A DNA stretch of 64,000 nt from Enterocloster aldenensis (GTDB lineage: Bacteria > Bacillota > Clostridia > Lachnospirales > Lachnospiraceae), in the NCBI RefSeq assembly GCF_003434055.1, contig NZ_QVEX01000020.1, forward strand, positions 24,801 through 88,800, read 5' to 3'. The notes under the pieces were generated by a model that ran no database searches, was not told where the DNA came from, and worked only from the letters and a program-made list of their open reading frames with translations. The position numbers and the translations under genes are program-made. This document shows positions 41,037 to 49,596 of this stretch, piece after piece; positions within the stretch are counted from its first letter, which is position 1; every line of letters starts with the position of its first letter.

Positions 41037-42302
41037 CTATACCATTGGAAAAAAGAAATTTGCCGACAGGCATACCGCAATACCATAGACCACCCACAAA
41101 GGCAGGAATACCTTCAATATATTCTTAATCTTATACTGTCCCGCGCCAAATGCGATAGCGATGGAGGGAGAGCCGGTGGGGGTCAGCATAGCCGCCGTAC
41201 ATCCAGCAAAAATAGCCATGGTGAAGGGTCTGGGGTCCAGCCCCTGGGCCAGGGCCGTCACAACGGCCAATGGCACGAATACCTGCTGTGTCGCAGTGTT
41301 GCTCATAAACTGGGTCAGTATTGCGCCTGCAAAATAAAAGGCAAATAGCATCAGCATAGGTGACGGATTACCGCCAAGAAGTGTCATGATGAAATCCGAT
41401 ACAACAGTACCCGCTCCCGTCTTCTGCATGGCTGTCCCAAGGGGAATAACGCCCGCCAGCATGAAAATCGTATCCAGGTTTATAAAGTCCTTAATGTCAT
41501 TCAGGTTCAGGATCTTCAGGTATGTCAGGACAATGACCGCTATCACAGGGAGGATATACATTGGAAACGGCAGATAGTTCTGGAACAGGATTCCAACGAA
41601 ATTCAACCCGAAAATAAGATACACGATATTTTCCTGGCCCGCAGACAGTAATGGCTTTCCATCCGCTTCCTCCTTAATGGACAGACCGTCGATGCGGTTG
41701 GCCGGCAGCCATTTCCACCCAATCAGTACAATATAGGCAAAAGCTATAACCGCGGGAAGCAGGATTACCTTACTGTAGTCCAGCGCCTCTATCATGGCAG
41801 GCGCACCGTTTGCTTCCAGAAGCCCATTGATCATGACAAAATACGCTCCTGGCAAAAGTCCCTGGACACAGTGGGCAAGCACGGCGCCCGGAAATAACAG
41901 GTGGGCCGGCTGGACCCTGCTCTTCTGGTCAAATGCAGCCATGAACGGAAGAAACATACTGATCAGCGCCGTAGGCATGCTGAACTGGATGATAACAACA
42001 CAGGTCAGCATATAGGCAAAAACAATAAGCTGCCCTTTACCGGAATGTTTCACCATCAGCGTCTTCATTTTCGGCACCAGTCCCGTCTTACCCAGGGCGC
42101 CGCTCAGAATAAACATACCTGCAATCATCACCACATTTGAGTTGGAAAAAGAAGCATATGCTTCATTAAAAGTCAGTACCCCGGTCAGACACAGGACCGT
42201 GGATGCTGTCATTGCCACCAGTCCCAGTTTAAACCTGCCGCACAAAAATCCGGCAATCATCAGCAGCATCACAAGCAGTGTAATGATTAACTGTATATTC
42301 AT
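41037..42302 (-). CDS. SLC13/ArsB-type anion permease
   Basis: A 421-residue membrane protein with about eleven to twelve segments, in two homologous halves: FSNSNVVMIAGMFILSGALGKTG in the first, FINLDTIFMLAGVIPLGTAMQKTG in the second, and the substrate-loop pair SMPTALISMFLPF and MSNTATQQVFVPLAVV. The family moves dicarboxylates, sulfate or arsenite. GGGGGAG lies 8 nt before the ATG, which overlaps the stop of the UxuA-like gene by four bases. Co-translation with a sugar-acid dehydratase suggests it imports a sugar acid. Confidence 0.9.
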   Translation of the reverse strand: MNIQLIITLLVMLLMIAGFLCGRFKLGLVAMTASTVLCLTGVLTFNEAYASFSNSNVVMIAGMFILSGALGKTGLVPKMKTLMVKHSGKGQLIVFAYMLTCVVIIQFSMPTALISMFLPFMAAFDQKSRVQPAHLLFPGAVLAHCVQGLLPGAYFVMINGLLEANGAPAMIEALDYSKVILLPAVIAFAYIVLIGWKWLPANRIDGLSIKEEADGKPLLSAGQENIVYLIFGLNFVGILFQNYLPFPMYILPVIAVIVLTYLKILNLNDIKDFINLDTIFMLAGVIPLGTAMQKTGAGTVVSDFIMTLLGGNPSPMLMLFAFYFAGAILTQFMSNTATQQVFVPLAVVTALAQGLDPRPFTMAIFAGCTAAMLTPTGSPSIAIAFGAGQYKIKNILKVFLPLWVVYGIAVCLSANFFFPMV

Positions 42303-43276
42303 TTGTTTTTCTCCCCCTGTATCTCATTTTCCGCGCAATGCAGAAGCGCTTTCATGTAGCCTGTAAAATAAGCGGCAGACATGTCCGACATTCTTTTGCC
42401 ATCCCGTTCAAAAAATGGATGGTCAATGTTCAGCTGTCCGTCATAACCGCATCTGACCAGCTGCTTCATGATGGCATACATATCCGCGTATCCGTCCTCC
42501 AGCAGTGTCTCCTCAAAATACGGCATGGTAGAACTGACATTACGGAAATGGACAATGGAGATTTTATCCTGGATGCAGAAGGTCTCTATGTCTTTCATCA
42601 GGTTTCCGAAGTCCTGGCTTTCCAGCCAGCAGCCGATACACATCTTCATGGTCAGATAGGGGCTGTTTCCAACCATTTCAAATGCCCTTTTATAGCACTC
42701 TGTATTCCATATCAGGCTATGTACACCGCCCAGGGATGGAACTGGCGGATCATTGGGATGCAGGGCCAGCTTCACATCTGCTTTTTCACATACCGGCAGG
42801 GCACGGTCCATGAAATACCTGAAATTGGACCAGATTTCCTCTTCCCCATACTCCCTGTCATTCGCAATCGGCCTGGACAGGATTTCCTCCATGTCACAGA
42901 TAAACGACTTTTCGCCATGATTATACTTACCTTCACCGATGCGGCTGCGGAAAATCCCGTTGGGCTGCCATGCAATGTAGTTGACCGGTACTCCTGCTTT
43001 TCCAAGAGCCCTGGTAAATTCATTGTATCTGTCAATCCACAGGTCCCTTTCTGGTTTTCCCAAATGGATTTCCGGACATTTCTGCAAATCCGGACATCCT
43101 GCATCCGCGATTTTTAAATTGTATTTAGCTGCTTTCTCCTGAAAATGCATAATGCTGTCATAATCCGTATCCTCCAGCATGAAATTAACTGCCAGGTATT
43201 CAATCCCCATCCCCCGGACGGACTGCATCTGTTCCTCTGTCATCCTGCTGGAACAATTGGCCTGTACTTTTATCAT
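42299..43276 (-). CDS. UxuA-like mannonate dehydratase family protein
   Basis: A 325-residue TIM-barrel protein with UxuA-type signatures: LALHPNDPPVPSLGGV (family A-H-P-D-D-P-P), MKMCIGCWLE, SIVHFRNVSS and LNIDHPFF near the end. UxuA converts D-mannonate to 2-keto-3-deoxygluconate, but this protein is shorter than classical UxuA and the motifs vary, so the substrate may be another sugar acid. The ATG at 43276 has AAAGGA 8 nt upstream; an ATG three codons earlier abuts that site. It is coupled to an SLC13 permease and divergent from a LysR. Confidence 0.85.
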   Translation of the reverse strand: MIKVQANCSSRMTEEQMQSVRGMGIEYLAVNFMLEDTDYDSIMHFQEKAAKYNLKIADAGCPDLQKCPEIHLGKPERDLWIDRYNEFTRALGKAGVPVNYIAWQPNGIFRSRIGEGKYNHGEKSFICDMEEILSRPIANDREYGEEEIWSNFRYFMDRALPVCEKADVKLALHPNDPPVPSLGGVHSLIWNTECYKRAFEMVGNSPYLTMKMCIGCWLESQDFGNLMKDIETFCIQDKISIVHFRNVSSTMPYFEETLLEDGYADMYAIMKQLVRCGYDGQLNIDHPFFERDGKRMSDMSAAYFTGYMKALLHCAENEIQGEKNK

Positions 43277-43336
43277 AATCAACATCCTTTTCCTCTATTT
43301 TTGCCGCGGTTTTTATATACTTATTATAAAAAAACA

Positions 43337-43365
43337 TTGAAAAAATGTACACTTTAGTTTATAAA
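43337..43365 (+). promoter_or_regulatory. Sigma-A promoter of the LysR gene at 43402
   Basis: TTGAAA (43337-43342), 17 bp, TATAAA (43360-43365), with the start codon 37 bp further on. The reverse strand has TATAAT at 43323-43328 for the divergent UxuA-like gene, so LysR binding here could affect both. Confidence 0.7.
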
Positions 43366-43401
43366 TAACAGTATAGTCAAAAGCTATAGAAAGGATATCA
43401 T

Positions 43402-44319
43402 ATGGACTTACACCATTTGGAATATATTGTGGAAATCGCAAAAGAAAGAAACATATCCAAGGCAGCCCAGAACCTGCACATTTCCCAGCCCACCTTAAGC
43501 ATTTATCTTTCCAAACTGGAACAGGAACTGAACCTGAAACTCTTCCACCGCGCCAATAATGTACTGACCATCACAGAAGCCGGGCAGAAGTATGCTAAAA
43601 CCTGTCAGCAGATATTAGATTTAAAAGAATCGCTGTACAAAGAACTCTACAGCGATAAGAATCATGTGTTTTGTATGGGCATCTTATCCAGTGATGCCGC
43701 TGTATTCGGCAAGGTCATGAAGGATTTCAACCGCCTCCATCCCCAGATTACCCTAAAGCCCGTGATTCAGAAATCAAAGGAAATCTATGAGTCAGTCCTT
43801 AGCGGGGAACTGGATTTTGGGTTCATAACCTCTTATTCCAGCCATCCAAAGGATAGCCTGCCAGAGGTAAATACCTCCATTGTAAAGGAATACGAACTCA
43901 TGTGCTGCATCGCTAAAAACAATCCTGTTTACAGCATGCTGCACCTGGAGGACGGAATACTAATGGAACAGGATTATCCGCTTCTTAACCAGCTGACCCT
44001 TTCCGTATCCAGCATACCCATGATACGTAAACGGATTCTGGAGGATCTGGTTATTTCCATGGATTTACATCCCAGGCAGGTCGTCATCAATGACAGCCTG
44101 GAACTATGGGCCCCGCTCCTGGCCATCAATCATATGTACGGCTTCTGGCCATACAGCCATATGGATGACAGCATTGCACAGATTCCCCTTCATTTTCATC
44201 CAAACGTATGCAAACTGCTGATTTACCCAAAAGGTATCCGGATGGCTGCCCCGCAAAAGCAGATGATACGGATGGTGATAAAGGAATTTAAGGACAGGCC
44301 TTACTATTATAACATATAA
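43402..44319 (+). CDS. LysR family transcriptional regulator
   Basis: A 305-residue LysR protein. The winged helix at about 1-60 reads MDLHHLEYIVEIAKERNISK, AAQNLHISQPTLSIYLSKLE, LFHRANNVLTITEAG. The effector domain follows from about 90 to 300 (GILSSDAAVFGKVMKDFNRL; GELDFGFITSY). AAAGGA lies 6 nt before the ATG. It is divergent from the UxuA-like/SLC13 pair, the classical LysR layout, so it probably activates that pair in response to a sugar acid. Confidence 0.93.
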   Translation: MDLHHLEYIVEIAKERNISKAAQNLHISQPTLSIYLSKLEQELNLKLFHRANNVLTITEAGQKYAKTCQQILDLKESLYKELYSDKNHVFCMGILSSDAAVFGKVMKDFNRLHPQITLKPVIQKSKEIYESVLSGELDFGFITSYSSHPKDSLPEVNTSIVKEYELMCCIAKNNPVYSMLHLEDGILMEQDYPLLNQLTLSVSSIPMIRKRILEDLVISMDLHPRQVVINDSLELWAPLLAINHMYGFWPYSHMDDSIAQIPLHFHPNVCKLLIYPKGIRMAAPQKQMIRMVIKEFKDRPYYYNI

Positions 44320-44420
44320 TCCATATGGTAAATCTGCACTATGTACACCAAGGAAAATTTTGTAACTCTTTCATAATTACACGGACCGGGAAATTCTGAT
44401 ATATTAGATACTGCAATATG

Positions 44421-44470
44421 GCTGTAGCTTCTGTCGTGAAGGTCATTCACGAAGGCTGCAGCTTTTTTTT
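44421..44470 (+). terminator. Strong two-part terminator hairpin
   Basis: The outer stem GCTGTAGC (44421-44428) / GCTGCAGC (44455-44462) encloses an inner stem TCGTGAA (44434-44440) / TTCACGA (44446-44452), followed by eight T's. It lies 100 bp after the LysR stop and just before the truncated MATE gene. Confidence 0.8.
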
Positions 44471-44489
44471 GTAAAAACAGCTATCAATC

Positions 44490-45032
44490 GTGGTTGGGAT
44501 TGCGGCCGGATCCCAGCCCATCGTGGGTTATAATTACGGTGCCGGTCACTGGCATAGGGTTAGATGCATCTTCATGACCATGATGATGGCCGAATTCTGC
44601 GTGGGACTCATATCCATGATATGCTTTGAGGCATTCCCATTACAGATCATCAGCATATTCGGCAGCGAGGACGGGCTGTACAATGAGTTTGCAGTACTGG
44701 CCTTCCGCATATTCCTGGGAGGGATTGTGCTCTGCTGCATCCAGAAATCCTGCAGCATCTTCCTTCAGTCAATCGGCAGGCCCGCGCTGTCCATGATGCT
44801 GTCCTTGTTCAGGGACTTTATCTTAAGCGTGCCTTTAACATTAATCCTGCCCAGACTGTCCGGCGTAACCATGGCCTTGTATTCCGGACCAATCGCAGAC
44901 ATAATTTCTTTTGGGGCGGCTGTTCTGTTCATGTGCCGGATTCTCAGGGAACTGGACCGATTGGAGGACAACGCCGGGAAACGGCCAGATGTTCCGGGAA
45001 ATATCCAATCCCTTGAAAAAGCCGGCTGTTGA
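44490..45032 (+). pseudogene. C-terminal remnant of a MATE family exporter
   Basis: About 180 codons matching only the last third of a MATE transporter: GIAAGSQPIVGYNYGAG is the family's conserved loop, followed by four to five membrane segments and a polar tail. Full MATE proteins have about 450 residues and twelve helices, so the first eight or so are missing. The frame begins with GTG right after a terminator hairpin and has no ribosome site. A deletion joined it to the end of the LysR region. It is probably not functional. Confidence 0.8.
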
Positions 45033-45111
45033 AAAGCCGGCTGTGAAAGAACCCTCTTCTAAAAAAACAGGCAATGGACATCCGCGTATGAAAATCCCCC
45101 AATCATCCCCA

Positions 45112-45948
45112 TCACCGTCTGCGCCTGTCAAACCGCCTTCCAGGGTCTCTTTCGTCCTCATGCGGCCCGCGTCCAAAACCATTGCCAAGGGGGCCGTCCC
45201 CATGGTGATGGCAGTGCTCCCTTCGGCCGCGGCCGCGGCTTAATATATAATCATGCATTTCCTTCATCCTGTCAAATGTATAGTCAGAAGGATGCTCGGG
45301 GTCCAGGTGTCTTATGATTTCGTCTTCCAGGCGTTCCAAAAAACCTTTAAACTGCCTCTGCTCCTGATTGTCAAAGCAGTCAAACAGACGGTCCGTGTCC
45401 CTGCCGTCAAACCCATCTGCCTGTTCGACCGCCCTGCGGCCCTCTTCAGTCAGTATAATGTCCATGCTCCGCCTGTCATGTTCACCTGGCACACGCTTCA
45501 CATAGCCCTTGTTCTCCAGCTTTCTTAATAGTTCACTCATGGACTGGGTACTGATTCCCAGAAGATAGGACAGTTCCCTGTGGCTTATCTCCGGCTTCAG
45601 TTTTAAGATTGCCAGGATCCGGCCCTGGCCCTTAAACGGGCTTCCCGCAGGGCCATTTTCCTTGCAGGCCTCTGTCTGGTAGCGGTGTAAGAGCATTCCG
45701 ATATGGAAAAAGTGTTCGGATAGATTTTTTCCGTCGGCCTTCTTATCCCGGTCCATACCCTGGTCCCTATCACAGGCTGCATTGCAGTCCGCATCACTGC
45801 CTGCGTCACTGTCAGGCCCCCGCTCCCCATCATAGTCTGCATCCTCACCCATTTTGGGTTCCATGTCGTATTCCGTATTTGATTCCATGCCATACCCCAT
45901 GTCCTGCCTCCTGCTTCTATCTTCATTTCCATTGTTCATATAACCCAT
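45112..45948 (-). CDS. MarR family regulator with acidic N-terminal and His/Arg-rich C-terminal tails
   Basis: A 278-residue protein. Residues 1-75 are a highly charged, Asp-rich low-complexity leader. The MarR winged helix lies at about 80-210 (GRILAILKLKPEISHRELSY, LLGISTQSMSELLRKLENKG, GEHDRRSMDIILTEEG). The last 45 residues are rich in His, Arg and Gly (HCHHHGDG, RRFDRRRR). Such tails could bind metal or nucleic acid. AAAGGAG lies 6 nt before the ATG. It follows a DtxR remnant by 12 bp and faces a MATE remnant, so it was probably that exporter's regulator. Confidence 0.85.
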   Translation of the reverse strand: MGYMNNGNEDRSRRQDMGYGMESNTEYDMEPKMGEDADYDGERGPDSDAGSDADCNAACDRDQGMDRDKKADGKNLSEHFFHIGMLLHRYQTEACKENGPAGSPFKGQGRILAILKLKPEISHRELSYLLGISTQSMSELLRKLENKGYVKRVPGEHDRRSMDIILTEEGRRAVEQADGFDGRDTDRLFDCFDNQEQRQFKGFLERLEDEIIRHLDPEHPSDYTFDRMKEMHDYILSRGRGRREHCHHHGDGPLGNGFGRGPHEDERDPGRRFDRRRR

Positions 45949-45960
45949 AACAAACTCCTT

Positions 45961-46254
45961 TCATTCTGCTGTACGTGTCATGATTCCCCTGATACCCTTT
46001 ATGGATTCAGGGCTTAAATAATGTTCTATCCTGCACGCATCATGCTCCGCCACTTCCTCCGGGACCCCGATGCTGCACAGGAACTGTTTGAATGTTACAT
46101 AGGAATCGTTGATTTTAGACGCTATTGCATAACCGTTTTCCGTCAGGTCGACCTCATGGTTTTCATGTACCCGAATCAGATTCCCCGATGCCAGTTTGCG
46201 GAACGCAATGGAAACACTGGGTTTCTTGACCCCCAATGCCGTCCATACATCCAT
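45961..46254 (-). pseudogene. DtxR/MntR-type metal regulator, N-terminally truncated
   Basis: 97 codons matching the DtxR family from the recognition helix on: MDVWTALGVKKPSVSIAFRK, then LTENGYAIASKI, FLCSIGVPEEVAEHDACRIEHY and LSPESIKGI, the dimerisation domain with metal-site His and Cys. The first 30-35 residues of the winged helix are missing; a stop (TAA) lies 11 codons upstream in frame. AGGAGG precedes the ATG by only 3 nt, so a short product may still be made. Loss of the first helices would impair DNA binding. The well-kept operator upstream (46392-46437) suggests the loss is recent. Confidence 0.65.
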
Positions 46255-46391
46255 TGACCTCCTCCTGGGAGCAGGACGGATTTACCGTGATCTGCAATGA
46301 CACAATCCTGCGCTCCGGGCCGGCATGGGCCAGCCATATGAACCGATTTCCTTATACGCCATATCTCTATACGACGTATCCATAAACGCAA

Positions 46392-46437
46392 AATACATCA
46401 GGTACCTGATATAAATATAGCAGGTACCTGATGTATT
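46392..46437. promoter_or_regulatory. 17-bp perfect inverted repeat made of two CAGGTACCTG palindromes
   Basis: AATACATCAGGTACCTG (46392-46408) and CAGGTACCTGATGTATT (46421-46437) are perfect inverted copies 12 bp apart. Each arm contains the self-complementary core CAGGTACCTG, the two cores being 21 bp (about two helical turns) apart centre to centre. It lies 140 bp before the DtxR remnant. Probably the operator of that regulator. Confidence 0.75.
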
Positions 46438-46486
46438 GTCAACCCGGATTTTATAAACCGTAAAAAACAATGATAAAAATCAATTC

Positions 46487-47629
46487 CTATAAAGCCAGGG
46501 CCCCCTCCGGCTGGTTCATGGCGTAGGACCCGCCCAGATATCCCCTGGGCAGCATGGGCTGTCTTTCAAACCTGGTCTGCATTTCATAAAAACCTTTTGT
46601 GCGCCCGCTCTCAATCATGCCGGTCAGGACTTCCAGTGAATGAAGCGCCATATCTGCCCTGGTTCTGGGAACACGTCCCATTTGCAGCGCCCAGGCCATT
46701 TCAGCCACGCCAAGCCCCCTGTCATCCCCGTCATATCCATGGGTGTGGGGAAATACAACCGGCTCTGTCCGTCCCTTTAAGATGACCTTTACATCACCCC
46801 CGAAGAAGTTAGGGTCTTCCAGGAACAGGATTCCCTCTGTCCCATAAAATGCAACATACGGCTTCTCTGTGCGGATGCTCCTGGAGTTAAAGTGAAGGGT
46901 TCCCACACATCCATTCCTGAATTGCATGGAACCGGTAAGGTATGTCTCGGACTCCTGGGTATAGGCTTCCCCAAAGTTCCCATTTTTCACAAAGTAATGG
47001 GACTGTTCCGGCATACATACCCCGGACATGCCGCACACTTCCTTAACCTCGCCCAGTATGTTGACCATGGCAGTGGTGTAATAAATCCCCACGTCAATTC
47101 CAATCCCTCCTCCCGGCCTGGAGGTATAGGGGAATTTTTCAGCCAGAAGCCTGGCATCCCTTTGAAGGACCGCCACACAGGAGGTCACGGTCCCAATCAC
47201 GCCCGATTCCACCAGATACCTGGCAGTCTGTACGGCCGCTCCCAGGAATGTATCCGGGGCGCTGCACAGCAGTTTTCCCTTTTCCTCGGCCAGAGAAACC
47301 AGCTCCCGGGCCTGGCCGAATGATGCAGCCAGCACCTTTTCCGTGTACACATGTTTCCCATGTTCCAGAAGGTTCCTGATTACATCATAATGGGCGGCCG
47401 GGTTGGTCAGGTTCACCACAATCCCTATCCCGGGATCCCCGAGGATTTCCTCCATGGTCAGCACAGGGATATCATAGGCCGCCGCCGTATCCCCGGCCAG
47501 CTGCCGGTTTAAGTCGCAGCACCCGGCCACCTCCAGGATTTCAAACCCATTGGTCATGTTCTCAAAGTAGATACGGCTGATGGCCCCGCATCCGATTACC
47601 GCTGTTTTTACCTTTTTGATTCCTTTCAT
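46487..47629 (-). CDS. Gfo/Idh/MocA family NAD(P)-dependent oxidoreductase
   Basis: A 380-residue protein. A Rossmann domain (about 1-125) starts KTAVIGCGAISRIYFENM and has VNLTNPAAHYDVIRNLLEHGKHVYTEK, containing the family's EK motif. The C-terminal alpha/beta substrate domain has GGGIGIDVGIYYTTAMVNIL, with the catalytic-type Asp and a Tyr where His is usual. It oxidises or reduces a sugar or sugar-like compound. AAGGAGG lies just before the ATG at 47629; the frame also allows a TTG one codon earlier. It is the last gene of the carbohydrate operon. Confidence 0.92.
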   Translation of the reverse strand: MKGIKKVKTAVIGCGAISRIYFENMTNGFEILEVAGCCDLNRQLAGDTAAAYDIPVLTMEEILGDPGIGIVVNLTNPAAHYDVIRNLLEHGKHVYTEKVLAASFGQARELVSLAEEKGKLLCSAPDTFLGAAVQTARYLVESGVIGTVTSCVAVLQRDARLLAEKFPYTSRPGGGIGIDVGIYYTTAMVNILGEVKEVCGMSGVCMPEQSHYFVKNGNFGEAYTQESETYLTGSMQFRNGCVGTLHFNSRSIRTEKPYVAFYGTEGILFLEDPNFFGGDVKVILKGRTEPVVFPHTHGYDGDDRGLGVAEMAWALQMGRVPRTRADMALHSLEVLTGMIESGRTKGFYEMQTRFERQPMLPRGYLGGSYAMNQPEGALAL

Positions 47630-47639
47630 CAAGGCCTCC

Positions 47640-49022
47640 TTATACCGCGTTATCCCGAATCACCCCGGCATACCAGTGGCCGCTTTCCTTAATGATCCGT
47701 TCCTGGGTATGAAAGTCCACGAATACGATTCCGAAACGGCTTCCATACCCAAAGGACCATTCAAAATTGTCATACAGGGACCACTGGAAATATCCCTTCA
47801 CATTGACCCCCTGGGAAACAGCTTCCCAAAGCGCGCACAGATGCCGGTGAAGATAATCCTTCCTCGGTCCGTCCTCCACCTTTCCCTCCATGGAAACCAC
47901 GTCATGGGAAGAGGTGCCGTTTTCTGTAATATAAATGTTCTCTATGCCATATTCATTTTTCATGCGCAGGAGCATGTTGGTAAGGCCCTGCTCTGTTACA
48001 GGCCAGTTCCTGTCATTGACCGGAACATGCTTTGGATTCTCAATCCTGAAACCAAGAGGCCATACATGCGGGTCTGCCTTTACATAAAAGTCATTGTAAT
48101 AGTTTAACCCAATGAAATCCAGCTTCTGGCCCATGAGCTTCATATGCTCTTCTTTAAACTCAGGCAGGCGGACTCCCTTGGAGCGGTAAAGTCCCACCAT
48201 GTCCTCAGGATATCTTCCAAACACAATGGGCTCGGCAAACCAGCGGTTCAGGTATCCGTCCGCCCTGGCAGCGGCCGCCCTGTCCTCCTGACTGTCTGTC
48301 AGCGGAAGCCTTCCCATAAGGTTCAGGGTGATTCCGATTTCCCCCTCATATCCCTGATTGCGGAAGTACCTCACTGCCAGGCCATGTCCCACATAGAGGT
48401 GGTAGGCCACCTGCACGGCGGCGGAAAAGTCGCGCAGCCCCGGCGCCTGCCGTCCCTCATAATTGCCCAGGAAGGCTGCGCAGTACGGTTCATTTAAGGT
48501 AATCCATTTCCTGACCCGTCCATGGAATGCATCCATGACAATCTTTGAATACTCCAGGAAATATCCAGGCATATCAGGATTGGTCCATCCCCCCATATCC
48601 TGCAGGGCCTGGGGAAGGTCCCAGTGGTATAAGGTGATATACGGCTCAATCCCGGCATCCAGCAATGCGTCTATGAGGCGTCCGTAGAAATCAAGCCCTT
48701 TCTGATTTATTTCCCCGTATCCCTTGGGAAGGATCCTGGACCAGGCAATGGAAAAGCGGTATGCCTTGATTCCCATCTGCTTCATCAGCGCCACGTCTTC
48801 CTTGTATCTGTGGTAATGGTCGCAGGCTGTTTTCCCGTCATCCCCATCCTGTATGTTGCCGGGGATGGAACAATATCTGTCCCAAATGGTTTCCCCTCTT
48901 CCGTCCTCATCCCATGCCCCTTCAATCTGATAGGACGCGGTTGCCGCCCCCCAGACAAATCCTTCCGGGAAATGCCGTTTTCCAGGTTCCGTCCTATTGG
49001 CATTGTCATTATATTCCTGCAT
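47640..49022 (-). CDS. Family GH1 beta-glucosidase
   Basis: A 460-residue TIM-barrel glycosidase without signal peptide. FPEGFVWGAATASYQIEGAW is the GH1 N-terminal signature, WITLNEPY carries the acid/base Glu, YITENGTSS the nucleophile Glu, and FQWSLYDNFEWSFGYGSRFG the C-terminal substrate loop. It may cleave beta-glucosides or their relatives; a 6-phospho substrate is less likely because import is by ABC and not PTS. GGGAGG lies 7 nt before the ATG at 49022. It sits inside the ABC-sugar operon, so it should act on the imported glycoside in the cytoplasm. Confidence 0.95.
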   Translation of the reverse strand: MQEYNDNANRTEPGKRHFPEGFVWGAATASYQIEGAWDEDGRGETIWDRYCSIPGNIQDGDDGKTACDHYHRYKEDVALMKQMGIKAYRFSIAWSRILPKGYGEINQKGLDFYGRLIDALLDAGIEPYITLYHWDLPQALQDMGGWTNPDMPGYFLEYSKIVMDAFHGRVRKWITLNEPYCAAFLGNYEGRQAPGLRDFSAAVQVAYHLYVGHGLAVRYFRNQGYEGEIGITLNLMGRLPLTDSQEDRAAAARADGYLNRWFAEPIVFGRYPEDMVGLYRSKGVRLPEFKEEHMKLMGQKLDFIGLNYYNDFYVKADPHVWPLGFRIENPKHVPVNDRNWPVTEQGLTNMLLRMKNEYGIENIYITENGTSSHDVVSMEGKVEDGPRKDYLHRHLCALWEAVSQGVNVKGYFQWSLYDNFEWSFGYGSRFGIVFVDFHTQERIIKESGHWYAGVIRDNAV

Positions 49023-49052
49023 CCTCTTACCTCCCATCATCTTATCCCCATC

Positions 49053-49526
49053 CTATTCATCCCGCTCCAACAGTTCCACTACTACCTTCAGGCTGTCCAG
49101 CGCATCCATGAACGCATATCTTCCATTGGCCCCTCTGTATTCGCCTTTCTGCAGGAGCTTCATGCCCCAGTCCTCACAGGCGCTTATGGTCTTTTGCATT
49201 CCTTTCACGTTAAATGAAATATGGTGGATTCCCTCACCGAACTGCTCCAGATGCTCCCTCCATATACTTGGCTCCCCGTTGGGCTGGATCAGTTCCATCT
49301 GCAGGTCCCCAAAGTAAAAAAAGGTCATATAACATTTTGCCTTTGGCGCTGGTTCGCCCCTATATTCGGTATGGGTAATCTCAAAATCACCGCTGTTTAC
49401 GGTTTCCGGTTCCTCCACCCCGAAAAAACGGGCAAATTCTTTTTTTGTCTTTTCAATATCATTTACCAGAAAACCGATCTGTGCCAGCCGCATATCTTCA
49501 ATGGGCCTGTCCATATTCTTATCCAT
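49053..49526 (-). CDS. VOC (glyoxalase/dioxygenase fold) family protein
   Basis: A protein of about 157 residues with the paired beta-alpha-beta-beta-beta modules of the VOC family: AQIGFLVNDIEKTKKEFARF for module one and GEGIHHISFNVKGMQKTISA for module two, with FFYFGDLQMELIQPNGEPS between them. It resembles methylmalonyl-CoA epimerase/lactoylglutathione-lyase-like proteins. Start uncertain: ATG at 49526 (AAGGAAG at 9 nt), 49547 or 49514. It lies in the carbohydrate operon and may act as an epimerase or isomerase on a pathway intermediate. Confidence 0.8.
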   Translation of the reverse strand: MDKNMDRPIEDMRLAQIGFLVNDIEKTKKEFARFFGVEEPETVNSGDFEITHTEYRGEPAPKAKCYMTFFYFGDLQMELIQPNGEPSIWREHLEQFGEGIHHISFNVKGMQKTISACEDWGMKLLQKGEYRGANGRYAFMDALDSLKVVVELLERDE

Positions 49527-49596
49527 CCTTCCAATCTTCCTTTCCATCCTTTACCCATGCATGGCGGTCCAACCACGGATTCTTCCATGCCTGTTT

